From the NCBI GenBank assembly GCA_025462985.1, contig JAOAPP010000413.1, positions 1 to 5,196 on the forward strand: a stretch of 5,196 nucleotides of DNA, written 5' to 3'. The translations under genes were made by a program, and so were the position numbers. The stretch comes from Bryobacterales bacterium. GTDB lineage: Bacteria > Acidobacteriota > Terriglobia > Bryobacterales > Bryobacteraceae. The notes below the pieces were generated by a model, which ran no database searches, was not told where the DNA came from, and saw only the letters and a program-made list of their open reading frames with translations. Shown piece after piece: positions 1 to 5,196 of the stretch (position 1 is its first letter; each line of letters begins with the position of its first letter).

Positions 1-510
1 ATTTGTTATCGATGTCCAAATGCAGACCTTGGGCCCCACTGTTGTTCCGATTCTCTGCGCAAGTACGTTACTTCTAACTCAGAAACCCGCACCAGGTGTT
101 TGGATCCATCGGGATTGTTATCGTAGCGCGTAATTCGGCGGCAGCCGACCGCGACAACTGTCGTCCCGTTCCATATTGCAGGTAACTGCGAAGCACTCCT
201 ATTCTGGCGGCTAGACTTTTTACTCGCGTCCTTTATGTCTTCGCACATCTCCATTCAAACTACTATTGGTTGCGGCCGTGCAACTGATCACAGCTCTAGG
301 CGGGGGCTGGGACAGGCCGCAACTTCCTACACCCATGCAGGTGACACAAAAGCCGGTGAGGGCCGAGACTACCATCCATCAGTAGCGCCGCATAAAACTG
401 CTTGGCGGCCCGTGACGGTACGGTAACCTCAGCCGTCTTTATGTCTCAGTTGTTGTTCGAACTGTCACGTAAAGTAGACCCGCCCGCGAGCCGGGCGCGG
501 GGGCCCTTAC
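1..510. other. Stretch without a supported gene
   Basis: No coding sequence, RNA gene, repeat or mobile element could be supported here. It lies downstream of the DUF2950 gene, which is transcribed towards it. One minus-strand open frame (254 to 6, 82 codons) has no ribosome binding site at a useful distance, no signal peptide and no recognisable domain. The only local structure noted is a GC-rich hairpin near 481-497, listed separately. The region may hold the decayed end of an older gene, or simply the spacer to the next locus beyond the window. Confidence 0.5.
481..497 (-). terminator. GC-rich hairpin just after the DUF2950 stop (possible terminator)
   Basis: CGCCCG and CGGGCG form a perfect 6-bp stem around a 5-base loop. 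The hairpin starts about 14 bases past the DUF2950 stop codon in the direction of transcription. Only a short TTT occurs downstream on the minus strand, so the U-tract of a classical intrinsic terminator is missing. The position fits the end of the DUF3300-DUF2950 unit, but the call is weak. Confidence 0.3.
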
Positions 511-1350
511 TCATTCCGCCGTGTGCCAGCTCGAATCCGCCTTCCACCCAGTCATGGCTTTTGCGATTCTTGCTGTGTCCGGCCCGAGATCTTTTTGGTA
601 CACAATGTCATCCGGTGTCACAATGAACGTCATCACTCCCGACGACCGATAGTCCGCAGGATATGCTACGAAAGCGAATCCGCCCGCCGTGCCGTTGGGG
701 ACATTGCTCCCTTTCCGCTGTCCAGTGAGCATCCGGAAGTAATATCCGTGGAACGGAGCCGAGGCTTCTCGCGCCTGCCGGGTACTGACGAGAGTGTTGG
801 CATATTGACTCGTAGGGCCATCGCCTGTTGCGTTGGTCTCGTGCTTTTTGCTTGCCAGGACCAGCGCGTGACAGGTGGCAATCGCTGTGGCTTCATTTTC
901 CCCGACGCGGCGGAACAAGATTTCCTGCCCGCCGGCATCGGAATCGAAATACCACTGCCCCTTTCTCGACGCTAGAGGAACCGGGAATGGCCAGTTCTCG
1001 GCACCGATGTACAGAATGGTGATTCCATCCTGTTCCCGCACCAGGCGATGCATCTCCTCGTATTTCTTTGCGAATTGCGCGCGCTCGAGCTTGTCCTCGA
1101 CTTCGTCACTCGAGGAAACGAGTTCCCTTCCTCCTCCGAGAATTTGCAAGACGCCTTGCTCATTGTCCCGTTGGACGGCCAGGAACAGGGCACGGCTCGC
1201 TTCTTCGGCGGACGCAAACGTCTTTTGGTTCGGTTCCTGAGCAAAAGATGGGTGGACGCAGCTCACAACCAAGAGAGCCAAGCCGACACGCCTTGTTGCT
1301 GTGAGCCAGCCCGGCTGAATTGTTTCGAATTTCTTATTCGCTGTATGCAT
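511..1350 (-). CDS. DUF2950 family exported protein
   Basis: A 279-residue protein of the DUF2950 family, whose function is unknown. Family hallmarks are visible: ENWPFPVPL (118-126) followed by GQWYFDSDAGGQEILFRR, HGYYFRMLTGQ (201-211), and the C-terminal GGFAFVAYPADY (223-234), SGVMTFIV (237-244) and YQKDLGPDT (251-259). Residues 1-38 look like a signal peptide ending in SFAQ, so the protein is probably periplasmic or surface-located. An upstream in-frame ATG at 1365 exists, but GGAG (1363-1360) sits 9 bases before the ATG at 1350, so I chose 1350. The gene follows the DUF3300 stop by 49 bases and is very likely co-transcribed with it. From memory of the family, the stretch between TGDGP (176-180) and HGYYF is unusually short: a tryptophan/proline-rich segment of roughly 30 residues appears to be missing. 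The family call is firm; the role is unknown. Confidence 0.88.
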   Translation of the reverse strand: MHTANKKFETIQPGWLTATRRVGLALLVVSCVHPSFAQEPNQKTFASAEEASRALFLAVQRDNEQGVLQILGGGRELVSSSDEVEDKLERAQFAKKYEEMHRLVREQDGITILYIGAENWPFPVPLASRKGQWYFDSDAGGQEILFRRVGENEATAIATCHALVLASKKHETNATGDGPTSQYANTLVSTRQAREASAPFHGYYFRMLTGQRKGSNVPNGTAGGFAFVAYPADYRSSGVMTFIVTPDDIVYQKDLGPDTARIAKAMTGWKADSSWHTAE

Positions 1351-1359
1351 GATTGTTTT

Positions 1360-1363
1360 CTCC
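1360..1363 (-). promoter_or_regulatory. Ribosome binding site that decides the DUF2950 start
   Basis: GGAG on the minus strand lies 9 bases before the ATG at 1350. The alternative ATG at 1365 overlaps this site and has no comparable purine-rich stretch in front of it, which favours the shorter 279-residue protein. Confidence 0.6.
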
Positions 1364-1399
1364 ATATAAGTAGTTGTCGAGTTCTTTCATGGACGTAAA

Positions 1400-2461
1400 C
1401 TACCTTCGACCACCACCTCCATGAGAGCCGCCACCACCATGGAACCCGCCACCAAAGCTTGACCGTCCACGAGAGGAGAACCCTCCGGCAGTGCCTCCAT
1501 GGTTGAAACCGCTGAACGCGCCGGAACGAGTATCATGGCCGAACGTGTTGTGATTGCTCATAGTGTTGTGATTGACGACGGTGTTGTGATTGACGACGGT
1601 GTTGTGATTGACGAGGGTGTTGTGGTTCACGATGGTGTTGTGATTCATAACGTTGTGGTGATTGATGAAGGCGTTGTGATTAAGAAAGGTTCTACTGTGG
1701 GAGATGTAGGCACCGTGGTTAAAGAGAACCGCCCGGTGGGCCCAGTCGAATCCCCAGTTGTGCCATCCCCACCCGAAGCCACCGAAGAACCCCACTCCGA
1801 TGCCGAAGCCAAACGCAAAGCCGGGTGTCGTGAGATAGAGTCCTGGAAACGGATACCAACCGGGCCACGCTACTAAAGGTGCCCCATACACGAGCCACGG
1901 GTCGTATTGCGGGACATAGACCACTTCAGGGTTTGCCGGTTGAATCACGATGGTTTGCCCCTCTGTTACCGTTTCCTGCGGGCTGCTTTTCAATTCCCCC
2001 GCGCTCTGCGCACGACGACGCATGACCTGAACCGCGTCCATCACATCTTGCGGCTGGTTTACATAGGCGTCTCCCAGTGACGAGGTCCAGGAAAGGTTCT
2101 TGTCCATGTTGGCAAGCACGGAAGGAAACTGCGTGAGCGCTTTTACGCTCGGGTCCCAGGATTGCTTGTCTACTTCGTTACCCAGTTTTTGTCCCGTGAG
2201 CTTAGAATGCTGCTGCATCCAACGATCAGCTTCCACGACTTCAGGGGGATATGTTGCGGCAGCGAGAATCTGCGCCACCAATGCGTCTGGGTAAAGGGCG
2301 ATCGGAGCTACCAGGTCTTGCAGCTGTTCGGGGGGCTGCTGCCCGACCGGAGTTGGCGACGATGCTGCTGGCTGGTCCGTCTGATCGGCGAAGCCTACGG
2401 GCGCAGTAGCGATTGCAATTGAGCCACACAATAGAATGACTAAACTTCGTTTGAATATCAT
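1400..2461 (-). CDS. DUF3300 family exported protein with His/Asn repeat and Gly-rich tail
   Basis: A 353-residue protein of the DUF3300 family, function unknown. Residues 1-25 form a signal peptide (MIFKRS, hydrophobic core, cleavage near GFA-D). The DUF3300 core runs from about 45 to 200 and is recognisable from LVAPIALYPDALVAQILAAA (50-69), the following YPPEVVEADRW, and PEVVYVPQYDPW (178-189). A glycine/aromatic segment (200-240) comes next, then a tandem NHNTxV repeat (261-306), then a glycine/serine/histidine-rich tail (318-353). The open frame extends 21 codons upstream, but the ATG at 2461 has AAGGAG 8 bases before it and starts the signal peptide. The gene is first in a probable two-gene unit with DUF2950, a pairing I know from other genomes. 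A sigma-54-like promoter lies about 70 bases upstream. The His/Asn array could bind metal, but that is speculation. Confidence 0.88.
   Translation of the reverse strand: MIFKRSLVILLCGSIAIATAPVGFADQTDQPAASSPTPVGQQPPEQLQDLVAPIALYPDALVAQILAAATYPPEVVEADRWMQQHSKLTGQKLGNEVDKQSWDPSVKALTQFPSVLANMDKNLSWTSSLGDAYVNQPQDVMDAVQVMRRRAQSAGELKSSPQETVTEGQTIVIQPANPEVVYVPQYDPWLVYGAPLVAWPGWYPFPGLYLTTPGFAFGFGIGVGFFGGFGWGWHNWGFDWAHRAVLFNHGAYISHSRTFLNHNAFINHHNVMNHNTIVNHNTLVNHNTVVNHNTVVNHNTMSNHNTFGHDTRSGAFSGFNHGGTAGGFSSRGRSSFGGGFHGGGGSHGGGGRR
1403..1510 (-). other. Glycine-rich low-complexity C-terminal tail of the DUF3300 protein
   Basis: Codes for residues 318-353, mostly Gly, Ser, Phe, His and Arg, with short FGGGF, HGGGG and SHGGGG runs and a terminal GRR. 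Such tails are usually disordered. Together with the adjacent NHN repeat, it makes the last quarter of the protein low-complexity. Confidence 0.75.
1544..1681 (-). repeat. 18-bp tandem repeat coding for NHNTxV hexapeptides
   Basis: A run of roughly seven to eight hexapeptide units (NHNAFI, NHHNVM, NHNTIV, NHNTLV, NHNTVV twice, NHNTMS, NHNTFG) spans residues 261-306 of the DUF3300 protein. On the plus strand the unit reads approximately GGTGTTGTGATTGACGAC. The central copies are nearly identical in DNA and the outer ones have diverged, which suggests expansion by slippage or unequal exchange. His and Asn at every unit give a regularly spaced polar ladder. Confidence 0.85.
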
Positions 2462-2469
2462 GGTAAGTT

Positions 2470-2475
2470 CTCCTT
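2470..2475 (-). promoter_or_regulatory. Ribosome binding site of the DUF3300 gene
   Basis: AAGGAG on the minus strand, 8 bases before the ATG at 2461. It fixes the start at the signal peptide rather than at the in-frame ATG at 2524. Confidence 0.7.
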
Positions 2476-2528
2476 GACTCGGCAACTGGTTTCTGGCGAT
2501 GCTGAGTCCTTTCACGCCTCGCATAAGG

Positions 2529-2544
2529 GCACACCAGTTGCCAA
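2529..2544 (-). promoter_or_regulatory. Sigma-54-like -24/-12 promoter of the DUF3300-DUF2950 unit
   Basis: The minus strand reads TTGGCAACTGGTGTGC, with GG and GC separated by exactly 10 bases as in the RpoN consensus (TGGCAC-N5-TTGC). The predicted start of transcription is near 2517, giving a leader of about 56 bases. The site deviates from the consensus between the two boxes, but it is matched at the same place in the second copy of the block (4913-4928). This is a motif-based inference. Confidence 0.5.
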
Positions 2545-2622
2545 ACCGAGAGCGGGTATAGTTCTGAACAAATGCTTTATTTGTCGAGAGTTAGTTGGAG
2601 AAGTGAGTCGTACCCGATCGGG

Positions 2623-2671
2623 GTGTCGGACCAGTCGGAAGTGTCGCTGCCGCTTCCTCGCCTCCCGACAC
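2623..2671. promoter_or_regulatory. Conserved 49-bp core, candidate activator binding region (copy A)
   Basis: The plus strand starts GTGTCGGA and ends CCCGACAC, an inverted pair about 42 bases apart. Inside, GTC recurs every 9 bases (2626, 2635 and 2644 approximately), and GGAAG (2637-2641) faces CTTCC (2653-2657). By my count it aligns with 5008-5057 at 38 of 50 columns. It sits about 130 bases before the predicted transcription start, a usual distance for a sigma-54 activator site. It could instead be leftover coding sequence. Confidence 0.4.
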
Positions 2672-2683
2672 TCCGTTCGCATC

Positions 2684-2731
2684 GGTACCTGGTCTCTTCA
2701 TTCGTGTGATGAACCTGGCAGAGTTTGATCC
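2684..2731 (-). pseudogene. Remnant of a Fis-type helix-turn-helix C-terminus (copy A)
   Basis: The minus strand read from 2731 gives GSNSARFITRMKRPGT. This resembles the end of the Fis domain of FhlA/NtrC-type activators, where a helix like GLKRTTL is followed by RMKKLGI. The first helix is largely lost and LGI has become PGT. The frame continues to a TAA near 2591 through AATLPTGPT, which is similar to AATLPTAPT in copy B. It is far too short and degraded to be functional. The call depends on alignment with copy B, where the helix is better preserved. Confidence 0.4.
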
Positions 2732-2764
2732 GGGTGAATTCATTCGACGAGACAGCCGGAACGT

Positions 2765-4225
2765 TCAATCGCCCCAATTAAACGCCACGTATTGCAGCTT
2801 GCCGGCTCGCTCGATCTGCAACACAATGGCCTGCTCAGGTTTCATACTGTGGAGCATCGATCTTAGCTGTTGGACCGACTCGACTGGGGTTTGGTTGAAG
2901 CTGTGAATGATGTCCCCCGCATGCAGGTTCGAGGTGAACGAATTCAGTTCTGGTGATTGTGCCACCACTACGACTCCCGAAGATATGCGTGGGCTCGGGA
3001 GCGCAGCACTAAGTTTATCGCTGAAGTCGAGAACAAATACGCCCAAACGGCCAATTAAGTTGTGAGGATCGATGAAGTCGGCAAGGTCATCTTCCTCATC
3101 ACGATGCTGCTGGGCGGGAATAAGCAGCGAGATTCTTTGCGAGCCGCGCAGGACGACGAGTGTGAGAGTTTCATCTGGGGGATGCATGTACAGCGCAGCC
3201 GTGAAGCCGGGAAGCCCAACAATTTGTTGACCGTCGACTGAATAGACAATATCTCGCACCCGCACCCCTGCCTGCGCCGCAGGCCCGTCCGGCGCGACAT
3301 CAGAGATGACCACTCCCCAGTCCTGTGAGAGTCCCAGACCCTGTGCGAGAGTGGGCGTGATCTCTTGTGCGCTTGACTGGATTTCCGTGCGATCTACGTG
3401 ACCGTATTGCCGTAGATTCTGATATACAAACCGGATGGTCCGTGACGGGATGGCGAAGCCAAGACCCTCGCTTCCGCCGCCTTTCGTCAAAATAAAAGTA
3501 TTCAATCCCACGACGTAGCCGTCCAGGTCAACCAGCGGGCCTCCGCTGTTGCCGGGATTGATCGGCGCATCCGTCTGTATGTAAACCATCGCCTTATCGG
3601 GATCCGGTTGACGCCACACTGAACTGACAATGCCCATGGTCACCGAAGTCTGCAACCCCTCCGGGCTACCCACCGCCAGAACCACTTCGCCAGGATAGAC
3701 GGGGCGGGTCACTCCCAGCGGCAGAACGGGAAGGTTGTGTGCGTCAACTTTGAGGAGTGCCAGATCGGTGTCCTTGTGAGTACCAACCAGCTTGGCTTCG
3801 AGGACTTTGCGCTTTCCTTCCGGCGGCATGTCGAGCGGAGAAGTGCCATCTGGCTCGGGCAGAGCCACACGAATCTTCTGTGCACGTTCCACGACGTGAG
3901 CGTTGGTGATGATGTAGCCGTCGGGATCGAGAATTATACCTGAGCCGATTGCATTCTGCCGCACAACGAGATCGACATTGTCGTTTCCATTGGTCCCCGC
4001 CGCCGGCCCGTATCCGCTCACCATGATTTCAACCACAGCGGGAGAGATCCTCTTCGTGAGCGCGACCAAAGAACCGTCGAATTGCCGGAGCGCATCAGAG
4101 GAGCGCGGTTCGACGCGCGTCTCATCTATAGCAGCGGCACTAGCCGCCCTACGAGTTTGCGCCTCCTCGGCCGCGACAGGGAAGATTGAGATTGTGAGTG
4201 CGGCGAAAAGGAAAAGAGATTTCAT
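2765..4225 (-). CDS. HtrA/DegP-like periplasmic serine protease with two PDZ domains
   Basis: A 486-residue serine endopeptidase of the HtrA/DegP family (S1C), which degrades or refolds damaged envelope proteins. Residues 1-19 form a signal peptide (MKSLFLFAALTISIFPVAA). The trypsin-like domain spans about 50-275. Its catalytic triad is His110 in ITNAHVV, Asp154 in DTDLALLK, and Ser227 in NPGNSGGPL. PDZ1 covers about 282-371, with DVAPDGPAAQAGVRVRDIV. PDZ2 covers about 391-481, with LHAGDIIHSFNQTPV near its centre, and is more diverged. The overall length is normal for a two-PDZ member. The open frame begins at 4372, but the first 49 codons are Arg-rich and precede a clear signal peptide, so I start at 4225. 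The ribosome binding site there is weak (GAGG 12 bases upstream). The gene follows the small secreted protein gene by 213 bases and may share its transcript. Confidence 0.93.
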   Translation of the reverse strand: MKSLFLFAALTISIFPVAAEEAQTRRAASAAAIDETRVEPRSSDALRQFDGSLVALTKRISPAVVEIMVSGYGPAAGTNGNDNVDLVVRQNAIGSGIILDPDGYIITNAHVVERAQKIRVALPEPDGTSPLDMPPEGKRKVLEAKLVGTHKDTDLALLKVDAHNLPVLPLGVTRPVYPGEVVLAVGSPEGLQTSVTMGIVSSVWRQPDPDKAMVYIQTDAPINPGNSGGPLVDLDGYVVGLNTFILTKGGGSEGLGFAIPSRTIRFVYQNLRQYGHVDRTEIQSSAQEITPTLAQGLGLSQDWGVVISDVAPDGPAAQAGVRVRDIVYSVDGQQIVGLPGFTAALYMHPPDETLTLVVLRGSQRISLLIPAQQHRDEEDDLADFIDPHNLIGRLGVFVLDFSDKLSAALPSPRISSGVVVVAQSPELNSFTSNLHAGDIIHSFNQTPVESVQQLRSMLHSMKPEQAIVLQIERAGKLQYVAFNWGD

Positions 4226-4385
4226 TGCGGATCTACGCCTCGAGCGTGCACGTCGACAACCGAACGGATGCCGGGCGGCAGTGATCGGCTTCGCCGCTAT
4301 CTCGAGAACGATGTCGCCGTATTCTTCTATGCGATGTAACGCAGGAACGCGCCCATCAAGCTGCAGTGCCATGTCGGCTGGCCCT

Positions 4386-4399
4386 GGGACTGGGGTCCC
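4386..4399. other. Short hairpin between the small-protein gene and the protease gene
   Basis: GGGAC and GTCCC form a 5-bp stem around a TGGG loop. It lies 39 bases beyond the stop of the small-protein gene. There is no U-tract on the minus strand, so it is not a convincing terminator. It could pause RNA polymerase or mark a processing point. The rest of the 213-base gap shows nothing else I can name. Confidence 0.25.
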
Positions 4400-4438
4400 T
4401 TGTCAGAAACCCCATGATTTGTGCCAGCTCCGTCGCTT

Positions 4439-4825
4439 TTATCTCGGGTAGACAAATTGCTCCCCGTAATTGTCGCCAGGATAGAACCAAGCCTTTACGG
4501 CTTCCGGTTGCCCCGCGCCCCGTTCCTCAAGGCTCAAGATAGTGTGCCCTGGTGTTCTTGTGCGATAGTCGGGAATTGCCTCGACGGTAGTGATCAGTCG
4601 CGTGTCGTAGGCTTTGAATATCTGGACGATGTTAGTGTCGCTCGCGCCATTCATCAACTTGAACACATATGTGCCTGCCGAAAGGACTGTCCCGGGAACC
4701 TCAACAGGTCCATTTAACCTAACGATCGTCATCTTATCCGTCTCATCGGCCCGACCGTTTGGGACGAAGAGAGCTCCGAAGAGCACCAGGCTGAACGCGG
4801 TTGTGATCAATATACGGAATTTCAT
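4439..4825 (-). CDS. Small secreted protein of unknown function
   Basis: A 128-residue protein with a clear signal peptide (MKFRILITTAFSLVLFGALF, cleavage near GRA-D at 26/27), leaving a mature domain of about 100 residues. The mature part looks like a compact beta-rich fold: MTIVRLNGPVEVPGTVLSAG (32-51), YVFKLMN, NIVQIFKAYDTRLITTVEAI, then a conserved-looking LEERGAGQPEAVKAWFYPGD (99-118) and a C-terminal FVYPR. I recognise the pattern from uncharacterised secreted proteins common in Acidobacteriota but know no function. AAGGAG lies 5 bases before the ATG. It is the first gene after regulatory block B and precedes the protease gene, so it may be co-regulated with it. Confidence 0.8.
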   Translation of the reverse strand: MKFRILITTAFSLVLFGALFVPNGRADETDKMTIVRLNGPVEVPGTVLSAGTYVFKLMNGASDTNIVQIFKAYDTRLITTVEAIPDYRTRTPGHTILSLEERGAGQPEAVKAWFYPGDNYGEQFVYPR

Positions 4826-4830
4826 TTATG

Positions 4831-4836
4831 CTCCTT
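4831..4836 (-). promoter_or_regulatory. Ribosome binding site of the small secreted protein
   Basis: AAGGAG, preceded by further A residues on the minus strand, lies 5 bases before the ATG at 4825. It is a strong site that supports the start at the signal peptide. Confidence 0.7.
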
Positions 4837-4912
4837 TTTTATTCGCAATGACTGACATGACACAGCCGCAAACTTTTGGCGGCATCATGTTGTCTCTGCA
4901 CATTTCGTTAAC

Positions 4913-4928
4913 GCACGGCGGCTGCCAA
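4913..4928 (-). promoter_or_regulatory. Sigma-54-like -24/-12 promoter of the small-protein/protease unit
   Basis: The minus strand reads TTGGCAGCCGCCGTGC, with GG and GC 10 bases apart. It matches the site at 2529-2544 in TTGGCA and GTGC, while most of the spacer between them differs. Conservation of just the contact positions between two diverged copies is what a retained RpoN promoter would show. The predicted start is near 4901, giving a leader of about 76 bases. Confidence 0.5.
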
Positions 4929-5007
4929 AACGGAGCGGGTATAAGCGCCTGTGCAAGTGGCTTGTTATGTAGAGGTTAGATCGAGGAGCGAGACTTACTC
5001 AGTTGAT

Positions 5008-5057
5008 GTGTCGGAGCTGTCGGAAGCGTCGCCGCCAGCTCCGTCGCGGTTCGACAC
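5008..5057. promoter_or_regulatory. Conserved 50-bp core, candidate activator binding region (copy B)
   Basis: The core runs from GTGTCGGA to TTCGACAC on the plus strand, with GTCGGA-type units at 9-base steps. A perfect inverted pair, GGAGCT (5013-5018) and AGCTCC (5037-5042), takes the place of the GGAAG/CTTCC pair of copy A. The core lies about 130 bases before the predicted start, as in copy A. The two copies thus keep some dyad symmetry with different bases, which hints at function, but two sequences are too few to prove it. Confidence 0.4.
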
Positions 5058-5070
5058 TTTGTTTGGGTTG

Positions 5071-5196
5071 CATACCCAATGTATTCATTCGTGATGAAGG
5101 TAGTACGTTTGAGTCCGAGCATTTGCGCTGCTTTACGATCGGGAGAGCCATCTCGTCTGCTATCTTATGGCGATCGACAAAGGCGAGCGGCCGTTT
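5071..5196 (-). pseudogene. Degenerate 3' end of a sigma-54 activator gene (Fis-type HTH), cut by the window edge
   Basis: Read from 5134 the minus strand gives KAAQMLGLKRTTFIT. It then continues as RMNTLGM (5091-5071) only after a change of frame. Together this closely resembles the Fis helix-turn-helix at the end of FhlA/NtrC-type sigma-54 activators (AAxxLGLKRTTL...RMKKLGI). In the frame of the first part, a TAA lies upstream at 5167-5165. In the frame of the second part, the sequence is open from the window edge to a TGA at 4999. It is therefore broken at least twice, unless there are sequencing errors. It could be the tail of a disrupted regulator gene extending beyond the window, or just the tail carried along with the duplicated block. 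Confidence 0.45.

Larger units (their letters stand above)
2529..2740 (-). repeat. Regulatory block, copy A (upstream of DUF3300)
   Basis: This block of about 212 bp is homologous, with some small indels, to 4913-5125. Shared landmarks in minus-strand order are: a Fis-tail-like sequence with TTCATCAC and CGAATGAA (around 2698-2713), a core bounded by GTGTCGG and CGACAC (2623-2671), the plus-strand GAGCGGGTATA (2550-2560), and the sigma-54-like promoter (2529-2544). The interval from core to -24 box is 79 bases here and 80 in copy B. Most of the 303-base gap between the protease and DUF3300 is this block. Confidence 0.7.
4913..5125 (-). repeat. Regulatory block, copy B (upstream of the small secreted protein)
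   Basis: This is the second copy of the block at 2529-2740, with the same elements in the same order: Fis-tail sequence (5071-5134), core (5008-5057), plus-strand GAGCGGGTATA (4933-4943, identical in both copies) and sigma-54-like promoter. From the GGA of the Fis tail to the -24 GG, the copies measure 190 and 189 bases. The copies are diverged, so the duplication is not recent. Confidence 0.7.

Noticed and set aside
6..254. 82-codon minus-strand open frame as a gene
   Set aside because: No ribosome binding site at a workable distance, no recognisable domain or signal peptide, and its length is easily reached by chance in GC-rich DNA.
1499..1876. Plus-strand open frame with a repetitive VVIDDGVVIDEG-like product
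   Set aside because: It is the antisense reading of the NHNTxV repeat in the DUF3300 gene, and the repeat itself keeps that frame open.
2568..2584. ACAAAT/ATTTGT inverted repeat as an operator
   Set aside because: It is a perfect 6-bp pair in copy A, but the corresponding place in copy B has only a 4-bp CAAG/CTTG pair, so chance cannot be excluded.
2577..2777. 66-codon minus-strand open frame between protease and DUF3300
   Set aside because: It runs through the duplicated block in a frame that is not conserved in the other copy, and has no domain or ribosome binding site.
4226..4372. Longer protease starting at 4372
   Set aside because: The extra 49 residues are Arg-rich and would bury a well-formed signal peptide that begins at 4225.
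4411..4427. A third sigma-54-like promoter (CTGGCAC on the minus strand) before the protease gene
   Set aside because: The -24 box matches well, but the -12 position has GG instead of GC, and none of the other block landmarks is present.

Overview
The window most likely comes from a Gram-negative soil-type bacterium, and I favour Acidobacteriota. The reasons are four exported proteins with Sec-type signal peptides, an adjacent DUF3300/DUF2950 pair, a 128-residue secreted protein of a type I associate with Acidobacteriota, and traces of FhlA/NtrC-type sigma-54 activator sequence. This is inference from family knowledge; no 16S rRNA or other marker gene is present.

All supported genes lie on the minus strand. 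In transcription order (right to left) they are: a degenerate activator tail at the right edge (about 5071-5196); a regulatory block (4913-5125); a small secreted protein (4825-4439); an HtrA/DegP-like periplasmic protease with two PDZ domains (4225-2765); a second copy of the regulatory block (2740-2529); a DUF3300 protein with a histidine/asparagine repeat and a glycine-rich tail (2461-1400); and a DUF2950 protein (1350-511). Positions 1-510 hold no gene I can support.

The most interesting signal is the diverged duplicated block of about 210 bp that precedes both transcription units. Each copy carries, at almost the same spacing, a sequence resembling the end of a Fis-type helix-turn-helix, a conserved 49-50 bp core bounded by GTGTCG and CGACAC, an identical 11-bp GAGCGGGTATA, and a sigma-54-like -24/-12 promoter (GG-N10-GC). 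The simplest reading is that a promoter module, together with the 3' tail of an activator gene, was duplicated, placing two envelope-protein units under the same control. The conserved core may instead be left-over activator coding sequence, because some of its differences are silent in one reading frame.

Functionally, everything encoded points to the cell envelope: a quality-control protease and three exported proteins of unknown function, possibly produced together under one stress or nutrient signal.
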